Source: Larus michahellis
Lineage: Eukaryota > Chordata > Aves > Charadriiformes > Laridae
Assembly: GCF_964199755.1 (NCBI RefSeq)
Contig: NC_133899.1
Coordinates: 29,181,446-29,245,445, forward strand
Direction of reading: 5' to 3'
Length of the DNA stretch: 64,000 nt
The stretch's first letter is position 1. The number at the start of each line of letters is the position of its first letter. The notes under the pieces were generated by a model. That model did no database searches. It saw only the letters and a list, made by a program, of their open reading frames with translations, and had not been told where the DNA came from. The position numbers were made by a program, and so were the translations under genes. Shown here one piece after another: positions 11,601 to 24,200 of the stretch.

Positions 11601-14253
11601 GTGGTAGGTGCCTCGCTGCCAGCAGGGCTGGAAGCCTGACCTCAGGTGTGGTGCAAGGCCTGCAGGGGGTCGTGAGGAGCCTCTGCCGAGTTCATAGTTG
11701 TGTTAAAGTCGCACTGTATGTTGGAACAGGCTGTGCTGGCTGGTGTTTGGCAGGAATTTCTGATACCAACAATAGTGGGTTTGTTTTTTAAGATTTGAAT
11801 ATGACAGCAGTGCCCAAAGAGTGTCTGTTAAAATAGATGAAAGACTGCTTTTTGACTTTTGAGTATCAGATACGGGTTAGTCTGTGGAGGGATGAACTGC
11901 TCTTTCGGACTTCTACTTTGAGTATCATCTTCCTGTGTGTTGTGTTTTTGTCCTACCTTAGATGTTACAGTCTCAGAGACAGGGAAAGCCACACCATATT
12001 TGAGTATTGAATGAAGAACAGCAATGAACTCGGCTCATTTTATAAGCAAATTCTGCTTTGGCTGCATGGACCGACTGTGTGGTAGAACCGGTTCAAACAA
12101 AAGCACAGCTGAGGGGGGGAGCTCAGTTTTTACCTGCTGAGGGGCTATAGAGTAGCCCAGACCACGCATTCCTCAACAAAAAACAGGCCAGAGAAAATCC
12201 AGTTTCTTATGTGCCTGTCTCATCTGATAAGACCCCGTCTCTGCGAGGACGCTCTGAATAATGCATCGATAGCTCATCTTAAGAGACTTGGTAAATCTAA
12301 TGAAAATACTGTTTCCAGAAAGGTTCAGGAATGCCGGGTATGCTACTGCCTTCCTAATGCTTTACACAATTTTCCAGACTGGAGGATTTTGCTTGCTTTC
12401 ATGCAACCACTATTTATTATTTAAATGATGAATCTGGCGAATTTCCCAGATCTAATGTCTGCCCCATTACTTTCTGTCTTGGATACTGTGGGTGATCAGA
12501 TGAGCAGTAAATCTGTTCTGAGGAATAGAATTACATTATCTTTTTTTTGTCCAACAATTTGTGAGTGATTTTTCTTTTCTTCACCCCCATAAAATACCTA
12601 ATAGATCAAAAAAAAGTAAGATCTGTATGCCAAATACATGGTACTCCACATCTACCTCCACTAATACATCGGCAGAAATACCAGTGGAACTGCATTTATC
12701 TTGGGTAGATGGTAGAAGACAGTGTGAAATAATCCCAAGCACTGATACTTTCAGTTGGGTAGGGTTTTTTGGCTTGTTGGTTGGAGGTTTGGAGGGTTTT
12801 TTGGTTTGGTTGGTTTGGGATCTTTTTTAGCCTGGTTTGCTTGTTTGATTGTGCTGTCTCTCCGTCCTCTCTGATGGTTTCTGAAGTCTTTCCTGAATTG
12901 CTCTGAAACGAGACTGCCCTGTTGAGCAGTGGGGGGGGACATTTGCCAGTGGTCTCAGGTGTTACCATCTGACGAGCGGGTGTTGGGTCCTCTGGCTTTC
13001 AGAAACGGCAGTGCCGAGTGGCGCTGCGGCTGCCTGGGCAGCGGGTGGAAAGGCTCGGGAGATTGCACCCACTGCCACGCTGAACACCTCCGCGGAATTC
13101 TCCAGAGGCCCTGGTCATTCCTGATGAAGTGATGATGATATAGCCTTTGGAAAAGAGAAAACATGAAGGAAACCCACCCCCAGGAATGACCAGCTTGATT
13201 CTGACTGAGCCTCTGCACCAAGTGTGAATTACACCTCTTTCCTTGGAAACGGGAGGCTTTTTTTTTTTTTTCCCCACATGGTGATGAGAAACTAAAGGTC
13301 AGGAATGAGCCCCCTGAAGGCTCATGAAGAACAAAATACGATGTGTTTTAACTGACGTGAAAGGTTAATGGGGAAGATCAACATCCAATGGCTGCAGCTA
13401 AGGAAAGGGGGCTTGTTTGGGCAGAGCCTGGAGCGGAGCGTAGGCCTTACGGTGAATGGTAAGTGTGAAACCGTGGGACAGAGAACACACAGCCCTTTAG
13501 CCCTGCTCAAAAATAATAGTGCAGGCTTTTTTTAACTTCAGAGTTTAGTCTGCCCTCAGTAAAAACAAGTTACATTAAAAAACTGTGCACCAGAAAAAGC
13601 AAACCTCTTTTTCCTGGTTTCTGCTTATAAGATTTACAGGTACTTAAAATAAACCTATGAAAAACAGACCTAGTGTGCTGGAATTTGCTAACTAGTGAGA
13701 GCAATTACCTCCAGGTCCCAAGACCTAACAGAGCTTGACTTTTTGGAAATAAAACTTGGCAAGCGCTTCTTCCTGCTGCTGTTGTAAAGGTGTACATGAA
13801 AAGATGTGCTGACCTCTGCCAGAAACCCCAGGAATCCAGTTCAGAGAGATACTCCTGCGAAGGGCACGACCGGATTCAGGCAGCGCAGATGGGGATCGGT
13901 GTGGAAAAGCCGACGGAACATTCGCTTCTCATTGTGTGGCTTCAGTGTGGCAGATTCTTTGCAATTGCCTGGCGTACCACAGTAATTAAATGGGTCAAGA
14001 GCAGTAAGTTCAGATACTTAACAAGAAAATAAAGGCCTCACTTGACAGCCAGCAGCATGTCAGGCTTGTTTCACAGGAGTGAGGAGAATTAATGTGGGTT
14101 GCTGTAGTAAGAGTCGATCTGAGCTTTTTTGGCAATGATTATGTATTGCTTCAGAGATCACATATCAATTAACTATAAATGCTGTAATAGTTGTAAATCA
14201 GGCCTTCTTATGGAACTAATGCCCCAATTTCAGATGACCCAAAAAAAGGGAAA

Positions 14254-15298
14254 CAATTGGATGGTCACATCCAGAGGGTAGTAGTCAACAGCTCAATGTC
14301 CAGATGGAGATCGGCGACAGGAGGTGTCCCTCAGGGCCTGTATTGGGACCAGTGCTGTTTAATATCTTCATCAGTGACATAGACGGTGGGATTGAGTGCA
14401 CCCTCAGCAAGTTTGCAGACACCACCAAGCTGAGCGGTGCAGTTGACATGCCTGAGGGATGGGATGCCATCCAGAAGGACATGAAAAGGCTTGAGAAGTA
14501 GGACCGTATGACCTCATGAGGTTCAACAAGGCCAAGTGCAGGGTCCTGCAGGTGGGTCGGGGCAACCCCCAGTATAAGTACAGGCTGGGGGATGAAGGGA
14601 TTGAGAGCAGCCCTGCCAAGAAGGACATGGGGGTACTGGTGGATGAAAAGCTGGGCATGAGCTGACAATGTGCACTCACAGCCCAGAAGGCCAACAGTAT
14701 CCTGGGCTGCATCAAAAGCAGCGTGGCCAGCAGGTCAAGGGAGGTGATTCTGCCCCTCTGCTCTGCTCTTGTGAGACCCCACCTGGAGTACCGCCTCCAG
14801 CTCTGGAGCCCTCATCACAGGAGAGACCTGTTGGAGCAGGTCCAGAGGAGGGCCACAGAAATGATCCGAGGGCTGGAGCACCTCTCCTGTGGGGACAGGC
14901 TGAGAGAGTTGGGGTTGTTCAGCCTGGAGAAGAGATGGCTCCAGGGAGACCTTATTGCAGCCTTTCAGTACTTAAAGGGGGCTTATAAGAAAGATGGGGA
15001 CAGACTTTTTAGTAGGGCCTGTAGCAATAGGACATGGATGGGGTAATGGTTTTGAACTAAAAGAGAGTAGATTCAGACTAGATATAAGAAATTTTTTATG
15101 CTGTGGGTGGTGAAACAGTGGCACGGGTTGCCTGGAGAGGTGGTAGAAACCCCATCCCTGGAAAACGTTCAAGGTCAGGTTGGACGGGGCTCTGAGCAAC
15201 CTGATCTAGTTGAAGATGTCCCTGCTCGCTGCAAGGGGTTGGACAAGGTGGCCTTTAAAGGTCTCTTCCAACCCAAGCTATTCTATGATTCTATGATA
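14254..15298 (+). mobile_element. CR1 LINE, 5'-truncated, with end of reverse transcriptase
   Basis: This is a typical avian CR1 3' segment of about 1 kb. It begins within the reverse transcriptase region: near 14325-14500 one frame reads [15 protein letters not shown] followed by a [13 protein letters not shown] motif. It ends with tandem ATTCTATG repeats at about 15281-15296. The usual FADD catalytic motif reads FADT here, and the frame is broken by stops soon after, so the copy cannot be active. It is better preserved than the copy at the left edge and lies in sense orientation in the MNAT1 intron. Confidence 0.95.
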
Positions 15299-17362
15299 GA
15301 CTCTGCCTCTCTCCTTTTCTTACCTTTTGTTACTTATATATCACTAAAAGTAATGAAATCACATATTTGTTAATATAGAAATGTAAAATAATCCCTTGTT
15401 TTCTCTGGACTGTTCTATGCATGAGTTGAAAATGAAGTTTGTGTAATGAAATAAACATGATAGAAGTAAAATCTGAGATGGGATTTGAGTTTTATAAGAC
15501 ACTCTGGTTTGGAGGGTGGAGGTGGTTTCACACCAGCGTTTTGAAGGAAATTATTTGTCGTTGTCAGTATCCCTTCATCATTCCTGTCTGGGGGAGGGAG
15601 CTCATGTCTCCCACAGCAGTTGTAAAAGGCCTTTGGGAAGGATGAGATTTTCCTCCTAAAATGTTAAGGGATAAGTAACAAGAATGTTAAAAAAATATAT
15701 TTTAAAATCCATTAAATGCATTCTGCGACAAAACAGGAGCTCTCTGCAGACCATCTTCCCTCGCAAATTAAGAGATGGGACCAGCTTTGCTGCTGTGTTT
15801 GTAGATTCCCTTGGGACTAAACACTACTAAAAGCGTTTGTCCCCTCCTGTCTGTGCCCGTGCCCATGGGAACCCGTGTTCAGAAGTGAGGACCAGACTCC
15901 GTCATGAGTTGGTACAAAGGGGCAGAGCTCACCCGAACTTGGCCACAGGAGGCAAATTCAGAGTCTCAGCTTCAGCGTCTCACCAACAATCACTCCGAAA
16001 CGTTGCTCATGTCTGTGCGTTGTGGTTATTAGGTGCAAGAAATACAGTTTTAAAACTGTAATTAATCATTTCTAAGTAACCTCTTTTTCTACACGTTTAT
16101 GGCATCAATGGGTACGACTGTTTATTATGTCTTACCTATAAAATCCGACCTGTTTTATATACTCTTTATGGAAACAGTGTACAGTCATAAATTAAAAGAT
16201 GCAACTGTTTTGGATATTTTACTGGTGGTCCTGTATTTTCCTGCCAAAAGTGCAGCTGTTTTAGGTTTCTGGGGATAACATTATAAAAGGCTGTATGCGT
16301 TTTGCAAGTTTATGCTTGAATTGCCAAGCCAGAGGTGGAATGACTCAACCTTCCCAGGAGCAACATGTACCAAGCGATGAATCAAAACAGCTAGCTGAAG
16401 CTCAGTGGCTCACATGGCAACTGTGAAAAGCGGTTCTCATTTATGGTGTTTTACCTGGTGGTCAGAATTTGAGACAGTCATTGTGCGGAGCATGCTAGGC
16501 TACAGCCTGTGTCTGTCATCTGTCTTTGTATGTGATGAGGTTTGGTTGCAAAAGTAGCTGAGAATCTGGTCTTGGATCTGTCTTACGCGGGGTGTAAGAA
16601 CTGCAGGGTTTACAGCATTGAATGAAACCATTCAAGCCCCCCTGAGCAGACACCTTTAATGGGAGCCCTTGGCCTGCACGGCTGGGTTTGAGCCCTCAGA
16701 GGGAGCTAAGGGCAGCCAAGAGCCTGCAGCGGTGCCGGCGCAGGTAGCGTGTTTCAGCGTCGACTCATCGGTCTGGCTGGTTTAGGTGGCTCTGCAAATG
16801 GTCGACGGTGCTTAATTAATCGTGAAGTTCAGAGGCTTCTTTAGCCAAAATGTTGATGACGGCCTCCTACAGATCTAACTCCCTGGTGTCAGTGGACTTC
16901 CTCCAGATAAAGATGGGCCCGGGAGCAGAAAGTTCAGCCCTGTTGTCATCAGAGCAGCCGCAGTCGGCTCTGGGGAGTGCCCAGCATTGGCTGGACAGAG
17001 CTGAAACCCTGCGATTCCTGCGGGAGTGCAGGAAAGCTTGTCCTCTGTTGACTTAGAAGGAACTACAGAAGCAGGGGGGAAACGCAACCCTACCCCTGGA
17101 GCAAGCACAGAAAATACAAACCAGTGAGTGTACTTAACCCTGCGCAACCTATTGCAAAGAGCCCGCGAAGCTTTTCAGGGCGCTGGCTGGGCAGCACATC
17201 TGAAGGCGCGTCGGCATTGTCATTGTTTTAACTAACGGAAGTTTTATACTGATACGTTCGTAGGTGGCCAGCAGTAGGCAGCTCCACCTCCTCGCTTGCT
17301 CCCCAAAAGCAGCCTCGACCTCACTGTACTGTGAACTACGCAGGTGTTTATTTCTGCTCTAA

Positions 17363-17506
<144 letters not shown>

Positions 17507-17875
17507 CCAGTGGGCATCAGCCGGTGATCAAAGGACACCGAACGGAGGGAAAAGCCAGTCAAGCCAGCAAAGGTTGGGTAAAATTGCTGCCATCTGCACA
17601 ACGGCTAAGCTGCAGACACTTTTCTGTGTAAAACCAGCTGTGTTTAAGTGTTAAAGGAAAAAAAAACAACCCATCTGCATGAGAGCTTTGTAAAATGGTA
17701 GATACATTTTTGTGGAGGGGGAAACTCGTTAGTCATGTGGCACTTTGCTGAGGGAGGCTGAAGCAATAAGCCACATCTAATGGAAGATGTGAATAACTCA
17801 GCTGTATATGTTTGAGGTTTAAAGAAATACACTTGTAAATTTTTTTTAAATAAAGACAGACTTTTTTATTGAAGT
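17507..17875 (+). other. MNAT1: MNAT1 3' UTR (inferred)
   Basis: This non-coding stretch runs from the MNAT1 stop to shortly after an AATAAA signal at 17849-17854. The end is placed about 20 nt after the signal, by rule of thumb only. Confidence 0.65.
17849..17854 (+). terminator. MNAT1: MNAT1 polyadenylation signal AATAAA
   Basis: A canonical hexamer lies 343 nt after the stop codon, followed by a T/GT-rich stretch (17861-17900) of the kind found downstream of cleavage sites. Confidence 0.7.
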
Positions 17876-20800
17876 TTGTGGTTTTACTCTTATTGCAGGG
17901 TTTTATTTGCACAAGCATTTAAATGCCATTTTGATTATAACATTTAGTGTTATATTCAATAATACTCAGGCCTACATTTTCTTCCCATAAAACTAGTTTC
18001 CCCAGTTCAGACAAGTGGGTTTTTCCTCCTGCCAGCTGGACGAGATGAGAAACCCTGGAACTATGCTGACACAACTCTTATGCAGGATCCTTCCTGATAT
18101 CACTTGGTTTTTACCTTTGTCTGGAAGACAAATCTTCAGCTCAAAGTCTTTCAGCTTTCTTCCTCTAGAAGCAATCTAAGAAGCCTTGATAAAAGGCTCA
18201 GTCATTAGTCAAAACTGGTTTCGTTTTTTTCCTGTTTAGTTCTGTTTGCAACTTTCCTGTCACACATTCAGGAGCTTCTTTAGGCAGGAACATCTCTTTT
18301 TCTGGCTTTTGGGATGACTCTTGCCACTCGATCCGCTGCTTTGACATATTCCTTCCCCTCTCCTTGTAGTGGAAGTTCTACTTAATTGCAGCAGAGATGG
18401 CCTTCCAGTGGCAGGATTGGTCTTCACCACGATTATGTATAAACTGCAGCACACTGGAAGCTGCCAGGACAGCAAGTGCCCCTGGAGTAAAGCCTGGAGC
18501 ACGTTTTATGGGTCACCCGTTAATAGTTGTTGAATGCTGTTCTGAGGAGTGGACTAAATGAATGTATTTTTTCTATGTCATAATGAAGAGGGTAATAAGC
18601 TTTCTTCCAGACTTGGTGCTTCCTTTATTAAGGAAAGTGGAGGGAGGTGTCAAAATTTCCACTGCCCGTTCTCTGAACTCCTGTTGTTTGTGCCCAGGAT
18701 AGTTGCCGACAGGTAGCCTTACACAGAAGGGGGAGGCGTAGAAGAGGTCGTAGCCTGCAGAGTACTGCTCCCTGCCAGGCACAGGTGGCCTGGCCTGAGA
18801 CACAAAGCCTCTGGCTGCCACCACTGCCTGGCTGATCGTTTTCCTAGCACACAGAAGCTGTGGGAGTTCATTCCCTCCGCCACAGATGCCTGACAGCCTG
18901 TCTCCTCTTCCCCAGTACAGGATAGCGGCAGTCCTGCTGGGATTCTGATCGGCACCCTAGGAGGGAGTGGCAGCAACCAGGGGGAGTCTGTACTATTCAG
19001 GGCTCGCCCAGGCTGGTGAAGATACACCTCACCCATCATCCGCTTTATATGCAGTTTGTAAAGCCTCACGTCATTGCCCTAAGGCATGCAGAACTGCATA
19101 TGCGTATTAATATGTATCATTTAAATACACTCATGCAGCTTGCGTGTATGTTAGCTATCGTTTGCTATTTCATGTGGAAGGGTTATACACAGAAGTGGCA
19201 ACTGCACAGAAATATGGAAAAACCCCTGGTTACGAGTATAGCTACACATACAATCCATTGACTGGCATCTAAACTAAAGTTGTGCTGCTAAAATAACAAT
19301 GGGATTTGATCCTTACGCGAACAAAACTTTTAAGAACTAAAATCCTTCCCTGCCGTGGGATACTTCAGTCACATGCTGAAAATGAGAGTTATGTAGTCGA
19401 CTTGCTTTACACAAAAATGGTGATTAAAGCCAGGTTTTGGTGAGTGCAGTAATGCCAAGAAGCCCTAGATTTGGACTATGAGGCAACGCACACAGTCAAA
19501 GGGACCTGCAGTCTGCGGCAGTGCAGGCAGGTGCGTTAGCACAGATCATAGGGTGACTGCATCATTCCACAATGGCAGAGGGCCTTATCCCTACCGCAGT
19601 GTTCATGGAGGGCTCTGAAAGAACAAGAGCAGCTTTCAGTGCTTATGGGAAGCCCAGAGGGTCACGGTAGGAAGCATGCGGTGGCGTTAGACAATGTCAC
19701 AGGCAGCAGAGACAGCATCGCAGGCCGGAGGCAAGAGTCCAGCGCTTGCTCTTAAGGGGAGCAGAGACTGGTAGGGAGTGGAGATGATGTGCCTGTCATT
19801 GACAGCGAGGACAAACAGGTTAAAGCTGTTGCGATACCATTTTAAAGGCCAGTGGAGGAATGCTCAGGCTGGAGTGCCAGGCCAGGGAAATAATCTGTAC
19901 GGCAGCTTTCAAGATAGTACGAGTGAGTCACGATTTTTTCCCCCCGGTTTGATAAATGCAATCTAGCAGTAACCAAGCTGTGAAGGCTTACTGAAAAGCA
20001 CTGGCTGTGTAGCCAAGGGAAAGGCTACAGCATAAAGCCGCTGAGCAAAACAAATCTACAGGCCTTAATGGCTGTTTGGGTGAGAACCAAGACATCGGGT
20101 TGCTGGCCCCAGTGATGGAGCCACAGCAGCAGAGCCAGGGAGGGTGATGGACATCTGGTCACTGAGTTGCTAGGCGTGAGCTCCGAGCTTGGACTGAAGG
20201 AAAATATCTGAAACCGAGAGGGCGATCTGAGTTCTCTGTCCAAATAAACTATTTGTGGTTGACATTGCCCAACAATAGTTTGGATGGGTAAGAAAAGGAA
20301 ATCAAAGGCAGAGGCTTTTTGAATCCCTGCAGAATACAGGCAGCCCGTCAGAGAGATGGCCCAGGGACTGCAGCAGAGGAGCAGTGGGGGAGGCAGGGGA
20401 GAGCGGGAAGAGGGCAGAGGCACAAAAGCCACAGGAGGACGCGGCTGCAAGACGAGACGACTGTTCAGACAGGTAGTGGTTTTCAATCCAGCATTCAATG
20501 CAAGCGTTACTTAATCTGCAAATGGCATTAAAGTCTTTCCTGCTTTAACGGTGGGCAAACACTAAGTTAGGAGTCAACCAATCCCTAACTAAATCTCAGT
20601 GTTAAAAAAGAATTTATTACTCCAAAAGCCTAGGAACAAGTATATACGGCTATTTGGGCCTTTTTGTATCTTGGGTAAAGTTTTTGAAAGGTTATCTTGC
20701 TTACACCACAGTTGTTTGTACATCTGCTAACAAGTAACCCAATATTCTTAAACACCAAAACCGTTTGTCAGAGAGAATCCAATGCAAGGGTTACGTAAAT

Positions 20801-20930
20801 CATCTTGCTACTCAACAAAATATAAAAATCTGTTTTCGCCACAAACCGCACAATATCAAAATGACACAGCAGAAAACTATCCCAGTCTGTGTCACTGAAT
20901 TATCACAAGGCGTGAAATAATAGAGAGCAG
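17876..20930. other. Intergenic region between convergent MNAT1 and TRMT5
   Basis: I see no supportable gene, tRNA or well-preserved repeat. One 157-codon minus-strand open frame (20025-20498) shows no recognised domain or exon signals and is not called. The region should contain the transcription end of both neighbours. Confidence 0.6.
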
Positions 20931-21203
20931 GAAAGTACCAAAACACCTTTATTACAAAAAAGTGAAGTTTTATTTTTTTATAGTAACAACAATTTCAATC
21001 TGCTTATTGGTCCCACAATTTAAAAAAAAAAAAAGGTTAACACAGGAAGCAAGGCTCACAAAGGAAAGCTGCAACGTGCATTACGCATCTCAGCACCTGA
21101 GATGGGTAACACAGGTTCACTTCAAATAATTCAAGGGGTAAACCAGAGGTAACCTAGGTATACCTTACGCAGACTACTAAGGTAGTTACCATAACTCTAG
21201 TCG
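20931..21203 (-). other. TRMT5: TRMT5 3' UTR (inferred, shortest form)
   Basis: This is the sequence following the TRMT5 stop codon (TGA at 21206-21204 on the minus strand), down to just past two AATAAA hexamers near 20950-20974. A longer form using a hexamer near 20613-20618 is possible. Confidence 0.55.
20948..20974 (-). terminator. TRMT5: TRMT5 polyadenylation signals (two AATAAA)
   Basis: On the minus strand, AATAAA occurs at 20974-20969 and again at 20953-20948, about 230-256 nt after the stop codon. A run of A (minus-strand T) at 21021-21032 lies just upstream. Confidence 0.6.
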
Positions 21204-21268
21204 TCAACTCGGTAACTTTTCTTCAGAAAAATCTTTGCTGGTACACAAACGTTTAGAGGCTGGTTTTG
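21204..21268 (-). CDS. TRMT5: TRMT5 coding exon 5 (C-terminal 21 residues)
   Basis: The minus strand shows a strong acceptor (CTAACCTTCTTCCAG) at 21283-21269. The exon then completes an Ala codon and encodes [20 protein letters not shown] followed by TGA. The motif [13 protein letters not shown] resembles the human end KRQRTAEAFSDEK, which supports the exon although it is only 65 nt to the stop. Confidence 0.88.
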
Positions 21269-24200
21269 CTGGAAGAAGGTTAGAAAAAGTAAGTTATTTA
21301 ATGTGCAGTAAACAGAACTAAACCACAACCCATGTAACACTTACGGGATTTAACAGGAAGAGATGACAGTTAAAATCAGGATTAACAGTCACAAATGAAA
21401 ACTGTTACAGCAATAATGGGGGGGGTCTTTACTAAATGCCAGAAAGGACTTTCAAAAAACCTGTAGTGAGCTACATTTTGACCTACATCTCAGTGCTTCC
21501 CAACAACAGTGTAAAAATATGTTTCATGGCCTTAAAGCTTTATCAAAACCTCCATTCCTCTAGTTCATGTAACTGCAGACGGAAAGCCTCCCCCCTCCTC
21601 TCCCCTCGTCATGGATTGCAACGCCCGAGATCACTGAAACCAACTACCTTCTATGAGTACTTCAAGAAATGACCAACTATGAAAAAAAAATCAAATTCAA
21701 CATTAAAGGATATCCATTTCTCAATTAAATTGTACAGAACTGGATTCTGCTTGATATAGTGACTCCAGACCTAAACTGAGTCCATGCAAGCATAAGGGAC
21801 CAGTCACTTGGAAGTACGCCACTCTACCCTGGGTGAAAACGAAGCTCCAGTTCTTAAGTTAGCTAACAGAAACGCGTCCTTGATGTTAGATACCTCATCC
21901 TCCCCCAGTAGCAATCTGAGGCATAAAGGTCTGGTTTATGGCCTGTGGGATGATCCTATCCAGTCCACCATTTTTTCTATGGAGGCTCATGCTGGGATCA
22001 GAGGAGCGGGCCGCTGTTACTGAGAGCGCATGAAGCCCTGCAGCTGCTGCACACATGCAGGCACTCAGTCCTGCCGCCTACCTCCGCACTCACAACCAGA
22101 TACAGAATCGCTGTCACACAGCTGAAGTGGCCCACAGGGCTGACAAGGTGGGACCAGCATGAGACAGCAAAAGGTGCAGCCTGATATCCAAGTGCCGCGT
22201 AGGAGGCTTGTTCCTTACCTTCATCAGGACAGGGCCTCTTGTACAGTACATCTGCTGGAATCTGGAAACTGATGCACAGCATCTCCTTGTTTGGTGCAAC
22301 ATTTCTAACCAGGTAAGTAGAACAGCGTCCAGCCAAGGAGGTTCCCAGCGAAGCTTCTGCTCGTTCTTGAATATCTTTGGTGGGGTCATCATGTTTGGAG
22401 AAGCCATAGCAGTGCACCGTGGGAAGGCCAGCAGTGCTGCACGGCTCTCCAACCAAGAGATGCCTGAAAACATCTAGAAATTCAATAGCCAAAGCTGGCA
22501 AATTCATGACTATATGAAAAGAGGTTTTCTGTTCTTCTTTCAGAAGTGGGAGCTCTTTACTTAGTTCTTCTCTTACTGGCCCCAGGAGGAAGTCCCTGCC
22601 GTCCATGTTGAACACTTTTATTTTGTTGTCTACTTTGTTTAGTTTGCAGTTGTGCAGAAGCCAGCTGTAGGATTCAGGATTGAGATCGTTTGCAAATACA
22701 CGGCACTTTTTCTTTGCTGCTGGAATAGCAAAAGGTCCAATCCCAGCAAAGACATCAAAAAGGACATCACCGGGCTTTAAAAGCTCAACAATACGGCCGT
22801 GTTCTGTGGAAAGACGTGGGTTCCAGTAGACTTTGGAAAAGTCTAATTCATATGCAATATTATTTTCTTTGACCTGAAAGTCCAAAACATTTGTTTAAGC
22901 CTCCGTGTTCAAATTCCAGGCATGTTTAAGCATTATCAGTAATTAAGACAGCTAAAATCCGAAGTGCTTTATCAAAAAGTAATGCATACATTGACATTTG
23001 TCCCATTAGCAGCACACATGAATCTTGTATAAACAGATCTACTCGTCAGAAATAGCCATAAGGAATGTCAATCCAGATGGCTGGCTTATGCATGTCTCAA
23101 TCACCAGGTGGAAATAAAGCAGCAACTTAAAATGACCATAAAGAAAAATATCTGAGGCTTTTCAAGAGCTTTGTGGCTAGCTGACAACTCCTTTATTGAA
23201 AGCAGACCTTAGGAAGATGCCTCAAGCCCTCCTTAGCAGAGTCCACATAGTAAATAAGTGTCTGAGAATGATACCGCACAAGAATGGCAACAGTCAGCCA
23301 AATTCAAAACCACTGGGAGCCAATTCTTCAGTTTGAAAAAATAGTGTGTTTTATCTCTCAAGGTGACAGAGTCTGGAAACTGATCCAAATGCAAACTTTG
23401 GGATGACCACTATCTTAAGAACAGACCTAAAAAGAAACAGTACTTATTCGGATGAGAGTGGGATGCAAGATAATACTCACTTTGCACCACCACACTTGAA
23501 CTGTGTGACTCCAAAGTAAAGCAACTTTGGATCCAAATCGCTGCGTCATTTGCTTTGCCAGCAAGAAACATACTGAAGTGTATCTGTACTCCTGGGTGTG
23601 TTAGATGTATGCTTAATGAGCTAATACCATCTGCATAACATTTGATTATTGCTGCTGCCTTGACAATTCAAATGCCTTCTCTGTGCATGTACAGGATGTT
23701 CTACCAAGCTATTCAACTTTTAGAAAAGAAAACGTTCTATTACCAAATAAAAAAGTACAAAACTGCTAACAGTTAGGAAAAATATTTTTTGGTCAAACCA
23801 GTGGCCAAGTTTCCAACTAAAGACAAGAAACCCTACATGAAGAATACTTGGCAGTTACATAGTGCTTTACACCTGAAAAATGTCAAAACAGAAGAGATGA
23901 GGTTTGTCTTGCTGCTGACAGAAAGGAAAAAGGCATAGACAAAATCTTGCCTACGTTGCAAAGCCAGTGAGATTTAAGAACAGTCTTACGTTCAGTACCA
24001 GCCACCATACAAGGCTTGGTGAAATTAAAAACCAGCACTTTCTTAGATCAAATCCACTAAATATTTTGGGTTTAGAGTGAGAAATACCCCTCACTACAAG
24101 TTTGTAATTAGTATCTCTGTAAGAAAACTTTACTTCAGGTCTTTCACATATCATTAAAATCTAGGCCGTAAACTTGAAAGAATATGTATCTTCATGATCT

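Noticed and set aside
12759..12830. GGTTT-rich stretch suggesting a telomere-like repeat
   Set aside because: Irregular GGTTT/GGAGGTTT words without a TTAGGG register. Simple GT-rich sequence.
20025..20498. 157-codon open frame on the minus strand between MNAT1 and TRMT5
   Set aside because: Low-complexity composition (Pro/Ser/Leu-rich), no recognisable domain, no splice or promoter context. Fits chance in a GC-moderate region.
22208..22477. 89-codon plus-strand frame opposite TRMT5 exon 4
   Set aside because: Antisense shadow of a conserved coding exon.
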